From Sphagnum compactum (lineage: Eukaryota > Bryophyta > Sphagnopsida > Sphagnales): a stretch of 64,000 nt of DNA. The notes under the pieces were generated by a model, which did no database searches, was not told the origin of the DNA, and saw nothing but the letters and a program-made list of their open reading frames with translations. Location: positions 6,944,001-7,008,000 of the forward strand of contig OZ234498.1 of NCBI GenBank assembly GCA_965153455.1, in the 5' to 3' direction. Both the position numbers and the translations under genes were made by a program. Below are positions 30,489-42,559 of the stretch, piece after piece (position 1 is the stretch's first letter; each line of letters starts with the position of its first letter).

Positions 30489-31040
30489 AGCTTATCACCC
30501 TTCCAAGATTGAGCACAAATGTCAAAGCGATAACGTAGTATTACTGCTGCCTAGAAAACCAATCCCTCAAGAACGGAACAGAAGCGGGGCCCGGGGGGGG
30601 GGGGAGGGGGTCGGGGGTCTAGAACGAAGTACAAACTACCAAACTGAGTTCTGAAAATCACATTCGAAGCGCCAAAAGCTTTTTGTGCTGCTGAATCGCA
30701 ATCCAAACTCCCAAGGCAATGCGTGTGAATCGAAATGCGAGACAAGAAACAGCGATGGATGCACCGGTCGCTCGCTCGATCGATCGTTCTCGTGCGCTGC
30801 TTGGCTGGGCTGCTTGTGCGTTTTGTTTTTGGCGCCAATTCCGACCAGTGCGGAAGTGAAGCGTGGTTGGAGAAGAAGGGCGGGAACCAACAGCGCAATT
30901 AGGTTTAGCCTTTTTATTGACGAAACTAAAAAAATTCGAAAATTAAGTGATTTTGGAAAAAATGAAACTCAATCGCCACCAGAACTGCAAGGAAAAAAAA
31001 ATACTAAAAAAACGACAGAAGGATAATTAAAGATTCATCA
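30489..31040. other. MCM5 upstream region
   Basis: No gene. A poly-G tract lies at about 30591-30611 and gatcgatcg-type tetranucleotides near 30776-30786. It presumably carries the MCM5 promoter and 5'UTR, but I could not place a TATA box or initiator with confidence. Confidence 0.4.
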
Positions 31041-31329
31041 TACTTCATAATTTAGTTTCTAGCCAGATTTGGCTAAATCTTCCCATGAATTGCTTGCCAA
31101 ATTTTCAGCACCTTCCTATGGATGATAGCCACTTTGGCTACAAACCAAAATTCCTTTAAAAAAACACTGCATGGAGACTCAGCTGGATTTTTCTGGTAAT
31201 TTAGTAAATCATTGTAAAATACCCCTGAGGGAGATTGTTTTGTTTTTCCAATTTTGTGATCTTGCTCAAGTGGCAATCATCTGTAGGTAGATTTAGCCAA
31301 TTTTTGCAATATTCAAATTATGAAAGTAA
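31041..31329. mobile_element. MITE-like element, family A, about 290 bp with long inverted ends
   Basis: The left end (31041-31150: cttcataattta, then agatttggctaaatcttcc, then gatgatagccactttggc) is matched in inverse order by the right end (31235-31329: gtggcaatcatc, then gatttagccaattttt, then aaattatgaaagta). Related fragments recur across the window. It has no coding capacity. Target duplications are unclear. Confidence 0.6.
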
Positions 31330-34040
31330 AAAATAATCTTAAGTGCACTTTCATATTGTAGGCGACATTGTGGTGATTTTTTGCAAATTTTTTAACCCAA
31401 AATTTTTTTGGGGTGTTTTTTTCCCAAAGAAAAACGAATCTATGAAAAAATATTCTTTGCAAAATATTTTTCAGAAAATGACAAAAATGAACCACAAAAA
31501 AAATCACTAATCACGGGCTTTTTTTGTGGAAAATTTACATTATAATTAAAAATAATCCTGCATGTATGTTTGTTGAAGTCAAAAAAAAATTCCCTCCAAT
31601 TTTGTGATATCCAAAATTGGGCAAAGTTTTCCCAAAAAAAAAGAGAAGAGCAAACTAGTCAAATTTACACTATAAATTTTGATTTTTCCTCAAATTCTCC
31701 TTTTTTTTTCGGTAAAAAGAGATAAAATTTGTCTTAAAAAAATTTAGTCATTTGAGTTATTCAAAACTACCTATGAGCTTTATGCTATAAATTTTGATTT
31801 TTCCTCAAATTCAAGATATATGGGAATTTTTTTCGTCAAACAAATGCAATGGCCTAAATTACAAAATCAAAACCTTACAAATTTTCATGTAAGACAACGT
31901 TGTTGTTTTATACAAGATTTCCTTGTAAGACAACTCCATGGCCTTAATTTTCTTTTTTTTAATAGGCAAATTGTATATCATAGTACCTTTTCAAGTTTCA
32001 TAATAATTAAAATATTTTTGAAAATGTTGCATTTTTTAGAATTTTTCTCAATATGAAATTTAAGAAAATTACAAGGGATTGGATTGAAAAGTACAAAAAT
32101 TGGTGGAAACCTAGGTTCTTTTTCATAAAATTCTGAAATTTCATAAAATTTAAAAACTATTTAAGTGGGTTTTTTTAAATAAAATAATTATTTGGCACCT
32201 AAGTATTGAACTTGAAAAGGTATTATGGTATCATCAAACTTGTTGATATGCAAGGGAAAGATTAAAACCCTATAAAAATATCCCATTGTTTTACATAAGG
32301 GAAGTCCCCCTTTATATGTAAAAAAGAATAGAATTTTTCTAGTGTATTTGGAGAGTGCTTTCTTCATAGTAAGATTATAGCCATAGAGGATGGCACCTTA
32401 CACATAAAGTTTTTCTTTTCTTATCTTACTTGATTTTTTCTTTCCATGTTACGGATATGTTTTCAAGAAATTTCAAAACGTATATTGCATTTTTAATGTT
32501 ACAAATTCTAGGGACTTTGGTTCATCAACCCTATTTAGGTAGGATGGCTTAAACTTCCGTAAGTCATCCTTTGCATAGTTCCAAATTGAATTTAATTATT
32601 CAATTTTCAAGTAAAGAAAGATAGAAAGGTGTCTTTTTGGAATTATGTCCTTCTAAACACCATAGTTAAAAGCAAAATTTGAATATCTGTTAATATCAAT
32701 TTGCATCCCAATTTTTTTCAATTCATTTAACTAAATTTGAATTGAATTCATCAACTTGGGCTCCATGTTGCTACACATTACTAATCCCAAGCTTACCATG
32801 CTGAAAGCAAGGTCTCTTTCAAACTTTGAGGCAAACACATGATGTTCATATTTGAAAAACTTGCAAGGTTTTTTCTCTTTGAAACTTTGAAGCAAACACA
32901 TGATATTCATATTTGAAAAACTTGCAAGGTTTTTTCCCCTCTCCAGGCATCTTTGACCTAGAACACAATTGATAAAATATGATCAATCGTTTCAACAAAA
33001 TGACTAAACAATAAGCAAAATAACAATGATGTTCAAAAAATAATCAAGGCAGTTTAATTCATTAAAGGTTAGTTCACACATAAAGGTAAATAGGGGATTT
33101 ATTTGACAAGGATGTTAAAAAATAGTTTAAAAGTTAATCGATATTAAAAGTTAAGGTTACTACTAATTTATGCTGAAGTAATTATTGTTGATGTGCTATC
33201 ATAGTTTAGCCACCTATTTTATTGATCACGCAATATTGCAAAAAGCTTGTGGCACTTGGTCAATGTTCAAGATCAATGAGCAACATCATTTTGAGGTAAG
33301 TCATTGCCTCTCCAAATCTTTTTGCAATTTTTCTTTTTACATTCATTTGTTTATTTCCACAAGGTTCGTGGTTCTTGCAAGTTCTATGAATTTCTTACAT
33401 TTTGTGATCTTTCCACTTTGCATTCTTCTTACAAGCTACATGTGATCTTTACATTCATTTTTTTGGAATCTTTTACAAGCTCTGTAAACTCTTGCTTTCA
33501 ATAAGCTTTTTATTTTTCCAAGCTCTCTAATTTTGTTTATTTTTTTTACTATCACAAGTTCTTTGATTTTTATAATGCAAGTTTTTATATTTCGTTCATT
33601 CATATGTTTTGCAATTGTGCAATTTTGATGATTTGCTCTTCTCCTACCCTCAATGATTTCTTGGACTGATTTGTTATCTTGCACACAACTTACACATGGT
33701 GATTTTTTTGAACATTCTACAATCTTGTGCTTTTGTGGTTTGTATGTTTTCTCCAACTTTTACAACTTCCTTTTACCATCTTTTTTGTAGTTTCTATAGT
33801 TTTTTTTGTAGTTTGTGTTTCTATAAAATGTGACCACTCAAGGTTGTTCTTTTAACCTCATTTTTGCAATTGGTCTTACAAGCTTACAATGTGTGCTTAT
33901 GATGCAAATGAATTGAGTAGGATGTGTGATGTTCCAACGTTTTTTTCAAATGAGGATGCATTGTTTATTTTTGAAACAATGAACAACGTTCTAATTCTAC
34001 ACCACTATTAACTTTCATGTGTATATGCATTATTAGGGAG
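31330..34040. other. AT-rich spacer, no gene recognised
   Basis: Runs of A and T, a 61-bp tandem pair at 32820-32940 (sharing 'aaacacatgat' and 'aaaaacttgcaaggtttttt'), and otherwise nothing I can support. Confidence 0.6.
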
Positions 34041-34049
34041 TAGGGAGCT

Positions 34050-35120
34050 GGGGGATTGGGTTAAGGTTCGATCTACCACCTAGTATTCTCAATTTTTGAT
34101 GACATAATATGTCGATTCTAGGTGGATAAAACATTTCCGTGTTAGTAGATATTTCGTGTACGATTTAACACAAATTTTGAAACCAATGATAGAGAGAGAA
34201 AAACCAATTTTGGTTCTACTGTCCCTTTGAATATTCATGTAGCATGCAATTTATATAAATTACCCCATGCATATGAGTATTTACATTGTTTTGAATTGCT
34301 TACAATTGAGAAATCAATTGTCAAATTAGTATTATAAATTCAACTGGCGATAAGGTAGAAATTTGATAAGGTCATGGATGGGTTTAAGGATTTATGTGGC
34401 CTCCTTGCAATTCACGGTGCCATAAATGTGACACATATCCATGTTCAAAAGCCTAAGGTGGAAGTCATTGCAGCTAATTTTTATTCATTCAAGTGTAAAG
34501 GCTATAACATCAAACTTCAAGTTGTTGTGGACCATTGAAAGAGGTTTTGAAATGTATTCATTTACATTCTTAGCTCTGTCAATGATGTTCGAGTCTTTAG
34601 ATTTTTTTCATTATACCATAAGGCTAGTGAAAAACACTTGTTTGCAATTAATTATGGACAAGAGGATATAAGGCCTTACCTTATAAGCAACAAAGGTTAT
34701 CGCTTATTACCTTAATTGATGGTGTTGCACAAGCAAATGGGGGTATGCCACACATTTCTTGAAGCCTTGTATAATCAACAACTATGTCAAAGGATGATTA
34801 TGGATGAAAACTATTTTGGGATCATAAGGAAGATGTTCAATGAGCTGTTGCTAAAGACCAATTTACATTTTATTTTTTACTTGATGTTGTAATGTGTTGT
34901 TGCATGGTACACAATTTGATTTTGGATGCGAAAGATGAGGACATAGAATCATTATTGTTTCAACTAGATTTTTAAAATCAGCCATAAATAGATGTACGGT
35001 AAATAGATGAATAGAGAAATGTAGCAACAAGAGGTAATGACATTGATCGTGAAAATGTTGAGAGTGAGATGTTTGGTACAATGTAATAGATGCAACTTGA
35101 ACAATACCTTTGTAATCGGA
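34050..35120 (+). pseudogene. PIF/Harbinger-type DDE transposase, inactivated
   Basis: The plus frame from 34051 to 34323 reads DSRWIKHFRVSRYF and DLTQILKPMIEREKP; a second frame from 34374 reads LAIHGAINVTHIHVQKP, NFYSFKCKGYNIKLQVVVDH, SSVNDVRVF, HLFAINYGQ, KGYRLLP, ENYFGI and a truncated end, then RENVESE in a shifted frame near 35040. In the family the first motif is GAIDGTHI, the middle is S-x-ND, and GDKGY and ENxFG are conserved. Here the catalytic Asp is Asn in GAINVTHI, GDKGY has become SNKGY, and at least eight stops plus frameshifts interrupt it. It is dead, but recent enough to read. It may be the type of source that mobilised Tourist-like MITEs such as 59679-60051. Confidence 0.8.
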
Positions 35121-37029
35121 GGCCACATATGTGTAGATGAATTTAATATCATGAACTTTGAAGCTAATAACTTAAAGTTTAAAGCTACATTTGATGGCTA
35201 AATGTAGATTTAAACTTTGAAGTATGTAATTCTAAAATTTTAAATTTGCATTTGAGATTGAAATTTTGAACTCTGAAATTGAATTTGAATTCGAAAATCA
35301 AAATTTGAAACTAAAATTTTTAAAGTGATTTTTTTTGAAAATCAACACTATATGAAAAGGGGGTGTATTACAACTGGCCTTGCAATTCAATTTTTGAGTT
35401 GTAATGACCACTTGGAACTCATCATATTCCAATGTTGTGAATGTTATTGAACAAGTTACATGAGTTGCAAAAGTTGTAACTCATCGTATATAGAGCGCAA
35501 TTCATTACAATTTTATTTCAATTCTATCAAAATAACTCATTCTCAACTACTATGCAATTCCACTATAACTACAACCATAATGTCATGTTGACGTTATTAA
35601 TTTCATCCATCAATTAAAATTTGACATGTGTCATTATGAAAAATTTTAAATTTAATTTTTTTTTGAAGTATTGATTTCCATTGTTTATTATGGTTGTTAA
35701 TGATGGTTCGAAACTATTTCATATGGCACAATAAAAAATTGTCACATGGCATACTAATTGAATTTTAAAAATAATAATAAAAAAAATTAGTTTCATCAAT
35801 GCTAGGAACCTATGTTCATTAATCAAGAACCTTCTTCAAATAAAATCAGTACATTATTGAAAATAGTTGATAAAAAATGTTCTACATCTCAAATGAACTA
35901 ATATGAAATATGATTCAAAAATAACAAAATTTTGCCAACTATATCAAATTATGTTGATTGTTAAATTAAGAATTAGAAAATACCAAAAAAAAAATCTTTA
36001 CAACATTTTTCTACACTCAAAGAAAACATGCTAACAAAAAAGACCTATCATGATGAGAAAAACCTTTAAAAATTTGACAAATAACGACAAACCATAGGAA
36101 ACAAAAACAGTTATAGTAATATGTAAATAAACATGTCCAAATAATGTAGAAAGTTACAAAACCTTAACACATTAATTGTAATTAGTTGCACATTAGTGAA
36201 ACTTTGAAGTGGGTAAACATCACAATTGAAACCTAAACAAATGTGTTTTAAAACATACAAATAAAAAACGTCATTATACACCATTGTTGATTTTCATGTT
36301 TTTCCATGAACTCTCATGCTCCAAAATGCAAAATTGTTACACAACAAAGCTTGTAAGTTCTAAATAAATGATACAAAGAATGAACTAGTGATGATAGTTG
36401 AGAGAAATGTCCTTTCTTCATAGGAACTCCGAAAAGGCTACGTGCTTCATTCAATGTACAAATGAAGGTGGTGAGTGCAATGGGTTGAATGTTGTTGAAT
36501 AGGTCTAAAGCTTGCCTTGAATTCAACCTTGGAGCCATCCCAAATAAAGGGTCTCAAATTACCGTCACGCCTTGAACCTAAAATCAATGGCTTTTATAAA
36601 AAGGTTATAACTAATGTTGTTTTTGTATTTGATTTAAAAAATTAATTGGTTTATATTTCTTTTTTTAAATTTCAGAATCAAAGAACCATTGGTTTTCAAA
36701 ATTTGAAGGAAAATAAAAATAAAAATTAGAGAACCATCGGTTATTAGGATTCAAATATATAACCGTCCAACGCCCCATCCTTGCCCTACACCACACAACT
36801 CATAGTTAACATTGCATGCCACCTAGGATGCCACCTAGATTTTCATTTAAGATGGACTTAACATCAAGTGTGAATGCACCATAAATATGATAAGGATCCC
36901 ATGCTTAGTAGACCTTATTTTATTTTATTATTTTATTATTTATTTATTTATTCTGGTGATCTATTGCAAGATTTCACCCCAAAAAAAGTTTAAAGAAGAA
37001 TAATGTTTTACAATTATTTATTTGTTTAT
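35121..37029. other. AT-rich spacer, no gene recognised
   Basis: Contains many short direct and inverted repeats of the type 'aactttgaa', 'aaatttgaa' (35140-35340) and poly-A/T. No frame shows a known motif. Confidence 0.6.
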
Positions 37030-37865
37030 TTTAAAGATGATTTAGCCAGAATTGGTTACATACTATATATGAAAATAGAAAAAAAAAAAAACCAGAATTG
37101 TTTTATCTTCTTGGCTACCTACTCTTTGGATTTTACTTTTTACGAAACCTGGCAAATTCAGGCCATTTTCTCCATGAAAAATCCTTTAAGTCATATTTTT
37201 CAGGTCAAAATTTGGCTACCATCCCAAGTGAGATTTGGCATTAACTGGCAACATGATTTTAGAACCAGTCTAAAATTTCAGCCTTTATTTTGGCTGGCTC
37301 TGAATAGAAATAGCCAAAAATAAAATAAAGTAACATAAAAATCAAAAGTGCTAAAATCATGTACTTTTTGAGGTTTTCAATATTCATAATTCAAACAAAA
37401 TTCAAGAAAAATCACCAGATCTCTTCTATACATCGTAGCCATAAATATGAAAGGAAGTTAATTTTAAAAAAAGATTTCATATTTTGCTTGTCGCCAATTC
37501 TGGCTAAATCTTCCTATTGGATCATCACCAATTTGGCTACAACACAAAATTGACAAAGGAAAAAAAAAAAAAAAAAACACTGGTAAGTCTCTAAATAGTA
37601 AAAAAGAACTAGTTAAAAAAAATACGACTAAAGGAAAGCGAGAGCTCAAATGTGGCAAAATTGATTTTTTTGAAATTTGGCGGGCGACAAAGTATTCCCT
37701 TAGTATTCTTATTCTTTTAAACGTTTTCAATAGCCAGAAGTCGACCAAAATTCAAGTAAAAAAATCACCAGAAAGCTATACAAAGTAGCCAGAAATATGA
37801 AGGAAGTATAAATTTTTTATACTTTCATAATTAGCTAGTAGCCAAATCTGGCTAAATCTGGCAAG
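37030..37865. mobile_element. Cluster of family A MITE-like copies
   Basis: Several overlapping or adjacent fragments: gatttagccagaattgg near 37037, ttctggctaaatcttcctat near 37497, atcaccaatttggctac near 37524, and tagccaaatctggctaa near 37837. A segment with 'gtctctaaatagtaaaaaa' and 'actagttaaaaa' at 37585-37620 recurs at 42628-42660. It looks like nested or repeated insertions just upstream of the methylesterase gene. Confidence 0.5.
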
Positions 37866-37999
37866 TATTGATGTTGGTGTTCATTGTCCCCTAGTAGATA
37901 ATTAATGAATTTTGTTTTTCTCTCTATTTAGGCTAATCCTCTTGGGGTGGTGGGAGGTGGGAGTAGTTGGAAGAAGAAGCAAAGCAACAAGAGAAGTTT

Positions 38000-38125
38000 T
38001 TTGGCTAATTTTGTTACAACAAAACAGTAGAATGTTTTTGGCTAATGTTGTTGCAACAAAAGAAGTTTTTTGGCTAATTCTGTTGCAACAAAATTACATT
38101 TTTGGCTAAATTCGTTGCAACAAAC
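38000..38125. repeat. Tandem repeat with GTTGCAAC palindrome upstream of the methylesterase
   Basis: Four units, 32-37 bp apart (ggct at 38003, 38040, 38072, 38104), each 'tttttggctaa' followed by 'ttgttgcaacaaa'. In three units the core GTTGCAAC is a perfect palindrome and one unit reads TTGTTGCAACAA. It lies 170-295 bp before the methylesterase ATG, so it may sit in its promoter or 5'UTR. Confidence 0.6.
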
Positions 38126-38294
38126 CAACAAGAAGCCAACAACAACAACGAGCTCGTCTCACACTCTTCTTTTTCTTCTTCTTCTTCGTCTTGTTGTTTC
38201 TTCTTGTTGTTTCTTCTCAATTCGTAGCTTTGTTTTTTTTGCTGAATTTTCCCAACAATTTTGTTTGTTTGTTTATTTTTCTTGCACCTTCAAG

Positions 38295-41132
38295 ATGGGG
38301 AACTATATGGCTTGCATGTGTTGGAGGAAGAAGTTGTTGAAGAAGAAGAAGAAGAAGAAAAGCACCAAGGAGATGAGCATGTCACATGGCATGATGGGAA
38401 GGAGAACAACTGCTTCGCTAGAGGATGAGTTGATCCAACAGCAAGCACTAGCTATGGCGTTGCACCAGCAACATAAGGCGCAGTTGAGATTTGAACGCAG
38501 CTTATCACACCGAGACCTAGGGGCATCAACACGACGTAGTTATTCTTCTGCAGGCAAACCCAGTACTAGTAGCGGAAGACTGGAAGAATACACACGTAGT
38601 GCAAGCACTCGTCCTCGCCATTCAAATGATGTTCTCCTGGATCCACAACAGCTGAATCTTAACAATGGCATTAAGGTCACAAATTCTTCTCTCCTGACTT
38701 CCCGAGCTTCTTCCCTGTTGTAGAAGACGTTTTCTCTGTTTCTTCTCCCACACATGAGATCTGTACCTATCACCATGATGATGGTCTCTCTCTCTTCTTC
38801 TTCTTCTTCTTCTTCTTCTTCGTCCCAATTCCTCTTCCTCCTCCTCCTCCTAATCATCTCCCTGCCCATGAATTCTCAAGTTCTCTTCATCATCTCCCTG
38901 CCCAGGCATTCTCTAGTCCTCATCATCATCTTGCCCATTCTCTTTCGTCATCATCTTCTTGCCAATTCTTTTCCTCACCATCTTCTTGCCAATTCTGAAG
39001 ACTTCATCATCATCATCATGATGCCAATTCTCTCTTGCATCATCTTCTTGCCAGTAAACCCTCAATGGAAATTTGTGATGCAGTAAAGCTGTGAGCATGT
39101 GAGTTCAACTAAGGGCTTCTTCATGAGTTCTGGATCAAGTCATGGTACGAGCTGAGTATGTAGATCCATTGTGTTGTGATTTGTGCAGGAAGGAGTTTCA
39201 GTTGCAAATTTGGAAACGAAGCACTTTGTTCTGGTGCATGGAGGGGGCTTTGGAGCATGGTGTTGGTTCAAATCAATTGCATTGCTTGAGGAGTCGGGAT
39301 TTGTAGCTACAGCTGTTGATCTCACGGGCTCTGGAATTGAACCTACTGATCCGAATCAAATCACAAGCTTGGCCCAATATGTAAAACCTCTTGTGCAGAT
39401 TCTGGAGAAGTTGGCCGGCACTGAGAAGGTGCAGATCCTTTGGTTCTTGTAGTACTGGTTTTAAAGTGTTGCAACTCTGTTGCATGAATGATGATGGGCT
39501 GCTGTCCTGTATGAGCTCTGTTACATGTAAAGGACCATAATCTACCTGTCAATTCAACAGGTTTTTCAAGTGTCTGAAGTGGCTGAGTGTCAGACTCAGA
39601 TTCCCGTAACAGCCCCGTTCCAGGTCCTTACCCTGGTGTAAAGAACCGGTAAAATTTAGGTGTTCTAAATGAACTGCTGTGATTCATTTGTGAGGAGACC
39701 TGATGCACCTTATGCGTAAGGTTCTTCACATTTTAGGAACCTTATACATAAGGTGCCAGCCTCTATTGAGGCAGAAATTTTACTGAGGGTTTACAGTAGA
39801 AAAATATCTACTGGCTCTTTACAAATTGTGTTCAAGCTCTGTTTACAAGTAAAGGACCACACTTGCCAATCCAGCAGGTTTTTCAGGTGTCTTAAATGGC
39901 TGGATCGGCTGTGGTGGGTGATTCAATCATTTCCTATCTACCCATGCCAGTTTATGATCTAACCTATTGTCCTTCATGCCACAGAATGTGCCACTAGGGA
40001 TGTATTCTCTAGTACATGAAAAAGTAGTACTGTGGTTGGCCACTTTGTACACATGTGCCATCAGGCCATGAAAGGGCTCAGCAAGAAATGAACCTGGTCA
40101 TGGGGGTGTACTGCAGGTGATTTTGGTGGGTCACAATATAGGAGGGGGTTGCATATCGTATGCTATGGAGTGTTTTCCAAACCGAATTGCCAAGGCCATA
40201 TTTGTTGCAGCTTCGATGGTTTGCAATGGTCAGCGAGCTTTTGATGTGTTTGCAATGCAGGTAAAAGATTATGTCATTCTTGCCCTAAATCTCTCAAAGA
40301 AACCAACTGGGAAGCAACCCCATGTACTAACATGCACCTTCAGAAGTCTGGTTCTTTGACCAACACTGTAAGAAGGAAAAGAATTTGAGCAGGACTTGGG
40401 TGTTGTTAATTAATTTGGGAGGACTTGAATACCTGATTTGAAAACTGTATACTTTCAATTTTTGACAGGAGAAAAGTGCAGATGATCTGATGCCAAAGGC
40501 ACAGAAGTTTCTATATAGAAATGGCAACTCAAGTCTACCCACAGCTGTTGAACTTGACAAAAGCCTTGTTAGAGATCTGTTCTTCAATGCTAGCCCAGCC
40601 AAGGTACTACAATTACTATCCACACTTTTGCACTTTCTTCCTGCCAAGTTACAGGTCTCGTTTGGTGGCTCATGCGCAATCTAGTTGATCAGCAAACTGT
40701 GGCAATCTGTGGCAATCTGGAGTCACAGGTTTAATAAATATAATTGTGTTGCCAAGGTGAGATCATGAACTTCTGTGAAGTAATGCTTTCATAACATACA
40801 TGTACTTTGGCTGAGACAAATTATGTGGTGGTGAAAATGATGATCCACAGGATGTGGCACTAGCAACAGTTTCATTGAGGCCTATCCCATTTGCACCAGC
40901 CATGGAGAACATTGTGCTGACACCTGAAAACTATGGACGTGTTAGGCGGTTCTTCATTGAGACAACCGATGATCAAGCCTTATCTCCTGCTGCACAATGC
41001 AACATCATTAACCAAAATCCTCCGGAGCAGGTCTTCACCTTGAAGGGTTGCGATCATTCTCCTTTCTTCTCAAAACCGCGGTCCCTACATAAAATTTTCC
41101 TTGAAATTGCTCAACTCGAAGGTAAAGAATAA
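38295..41132 (+). CDS. MES11-type methylesterase family, alpha/beta-hydrolase, nucleophile Ser missing, 393 aa
   Basis: Five exons: 38295-38675, 39189-39428, 40117-40260, 40469-40603, 40851-41132; GT-AG, phases agree, 1182 nt. Residues 1-127 form an N-terminal extension starting MGNYMACMCWRKK with seven Lys after it: Gly2 is a likely myristoylation site, Cys7 and Cys9 possible acylation sites, and the basic patch should favour membrane binding. The extension is characteristic of the MES11-15 subgroup. The hydrolase part follows: HGGGFGAWCW (oxyanion loop), DLTGSGI, then the elbow VGHNIGG, where Asn214 replaces the catalytic Ser. Probable Asp341 and His369 (CDHSPFFSKP) remain. Relatives act on methyl esters of plant hormones; without Ser this protein may be inactive on esters or do something else. 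The start is chosen for its MGN context; the frame extends upstream without a better ATG. Confidence 0.9.
39705..39756. repeat. Hairpin in methylesterase intron 2
   Basis: Arms gcaccttatgcgtaaggttc (39705-39724) and ggaaccttatacataaggtgc (39736-39756) pair with about two mismatches around an 11-nt loop. The intron also holds a direct repeat: 39520-39590 resembles 39842-39905. Confidence 0.7.
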
Positions 41133-41825
41133 AAGATGCTTTCCTCTTGCTTACTCTTTCCTTTTAAGACATTGGAGTTGGTTGATGGGGCAACAAGAGT
41201 GTACCTGAGCTGCACAAATAAAGATTGGTAAAATGCGTGTCTCCTTGCTTCGAGCTTCCTAGATCTCAAAACTTGCTTTTGGACACCATGCTTCCAAAAG
41301 CACACCTTGCCATGTAAAGAATGTTGATGATTTAAAACACGATCCTAGTCTATGTCAAGATGAGTGTAGTAACACATTTAACATCATTAGTCATAGATGG
41401 ACCATGCCAAATCCTAGTAATTGCAAATTGTGTTTTATCACCTAGATTCCAATTGTGTAACATGATTAGTTGAAGATTATATGATATTCCATCACACCCA
41501 AATCCTAGTTATTGCAAATTGTGTGTTGTCACCTAGATGCCATTTATGTAAACATGATTAGTGAATTCATTGTTGAAGATTACAGTATATGATATATAGT
41601 CCATCCCACCTGAATCCTAGTTATTGCAAATTGTGTTTTGTCACAGACATCCCAATGTATTTAGATAATCCTAATGTAATATTTTAAAAAAAAAAAACAT
41701 GATTAGTGAATTCATTTTTGAAGACTATATGATGAATGATGTCCTTATTATTTTTGAAATATAGTCCATTTAATTAAGTGTGACTAATAGAGAAAGCCGT
41801 GAATTCACCCTGTCTTTGGGCCTCC
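41133..41825. other. Spacer with three degenerate direct repeats, no gene
   Basis: A unit with 'atcctagttattgcaaattg' and 'tcacctaga' occurs near 41408, 41497 and 41612. No coding frame is recognised. Confidence 0.55.
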
Positions 41826-41829
41826 TTTC

Positions 41830-42250
41830 ACCCTCTATCTTTCAGTGCTATTCCGTAAGTAAGGAAATTTTATTAAAACTCAGTATGAAATGTTGAAACT
41901 CAGCATTTAATGCACAAGGTTCGAGAAGAATCATAGTACCTGTACAGGTAAGAAGAGTGAAAATATATGTAGCAGCAGTGGAGGCGCTCTGGAAAAAAGA
42001 AAGACAGGGTGAAACTCACAAAACCATCAAAATGATGGTGAAAATATACGTAGCAGCAGTGGAGGCGCTCAGGAAAAAAGAAAGACAGGGTGAAACTCAC
42101 AAAACCGTCAAAATGATGGTGAAAATATATGTAGCAGCAGTGGAGGCGCTCAGGAAAAAAGAAAGACAGGGTGAAACTCACAAAACCGTCAAAATGACGG
42201 TACTGGTGCTGTCTTTTCCTGACTTTAAGGATAACTCTAATATATATCCG
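41830..42250. repeat. Dispersed repeat family B with an internal 81-bp minisatellite
   Basis: The flanks 'gaaactcagcatttaatgca' and 'tttaaggataactctaat' also occur at 60900 and 61145, defining a dispersed element. Here its middle is a tandem of three near-identical 81-bp units starting at 41959, 42040 and 42121; the 60.9-kb copy has only one unit. As 81 is a multiple of 3, both strands have long open frames (27-residue repeats), which I do not take as genes. Confidence 0.75.
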
Positions 42251-42559
42251 TGAGTTGTTAGTTCGAGGCTATGGTTTTTTGCTCATGAAGGCTTATAATA
42301 AAATGGTTTTAGAAATTAGAGATAATAGTTTCCTTTGGATGCACCTCTTTGCATCTTTCAAAATGCAATTTAAATTTGATGTTACAAATCTTGTGGATCA
42401 CATTGACCCATATGAACCACTTGGGCCCAAAATTGAGTGGCCCGATTGATACACAAAGCACATACTTGGTCTTCATTTCTCAGGTCGACTTAATTATGTA
42501 AACCCTAGGCGGGGGAATAGTGATTTATTATTATTATTATTATTATTTTCAAATTTCTG

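Noticed and set aside
38540-38869. Minus frame rich in Glu/Arg
   Set aside because: Antisense of the methylesterase exon 1 and a TTC microsatellite in its intron.
41900-42253. Open frames on both strands over the 81-bp minisatellite
   Set aside because: Explained by the repeat period being a multiple of three; no domain or splice context.
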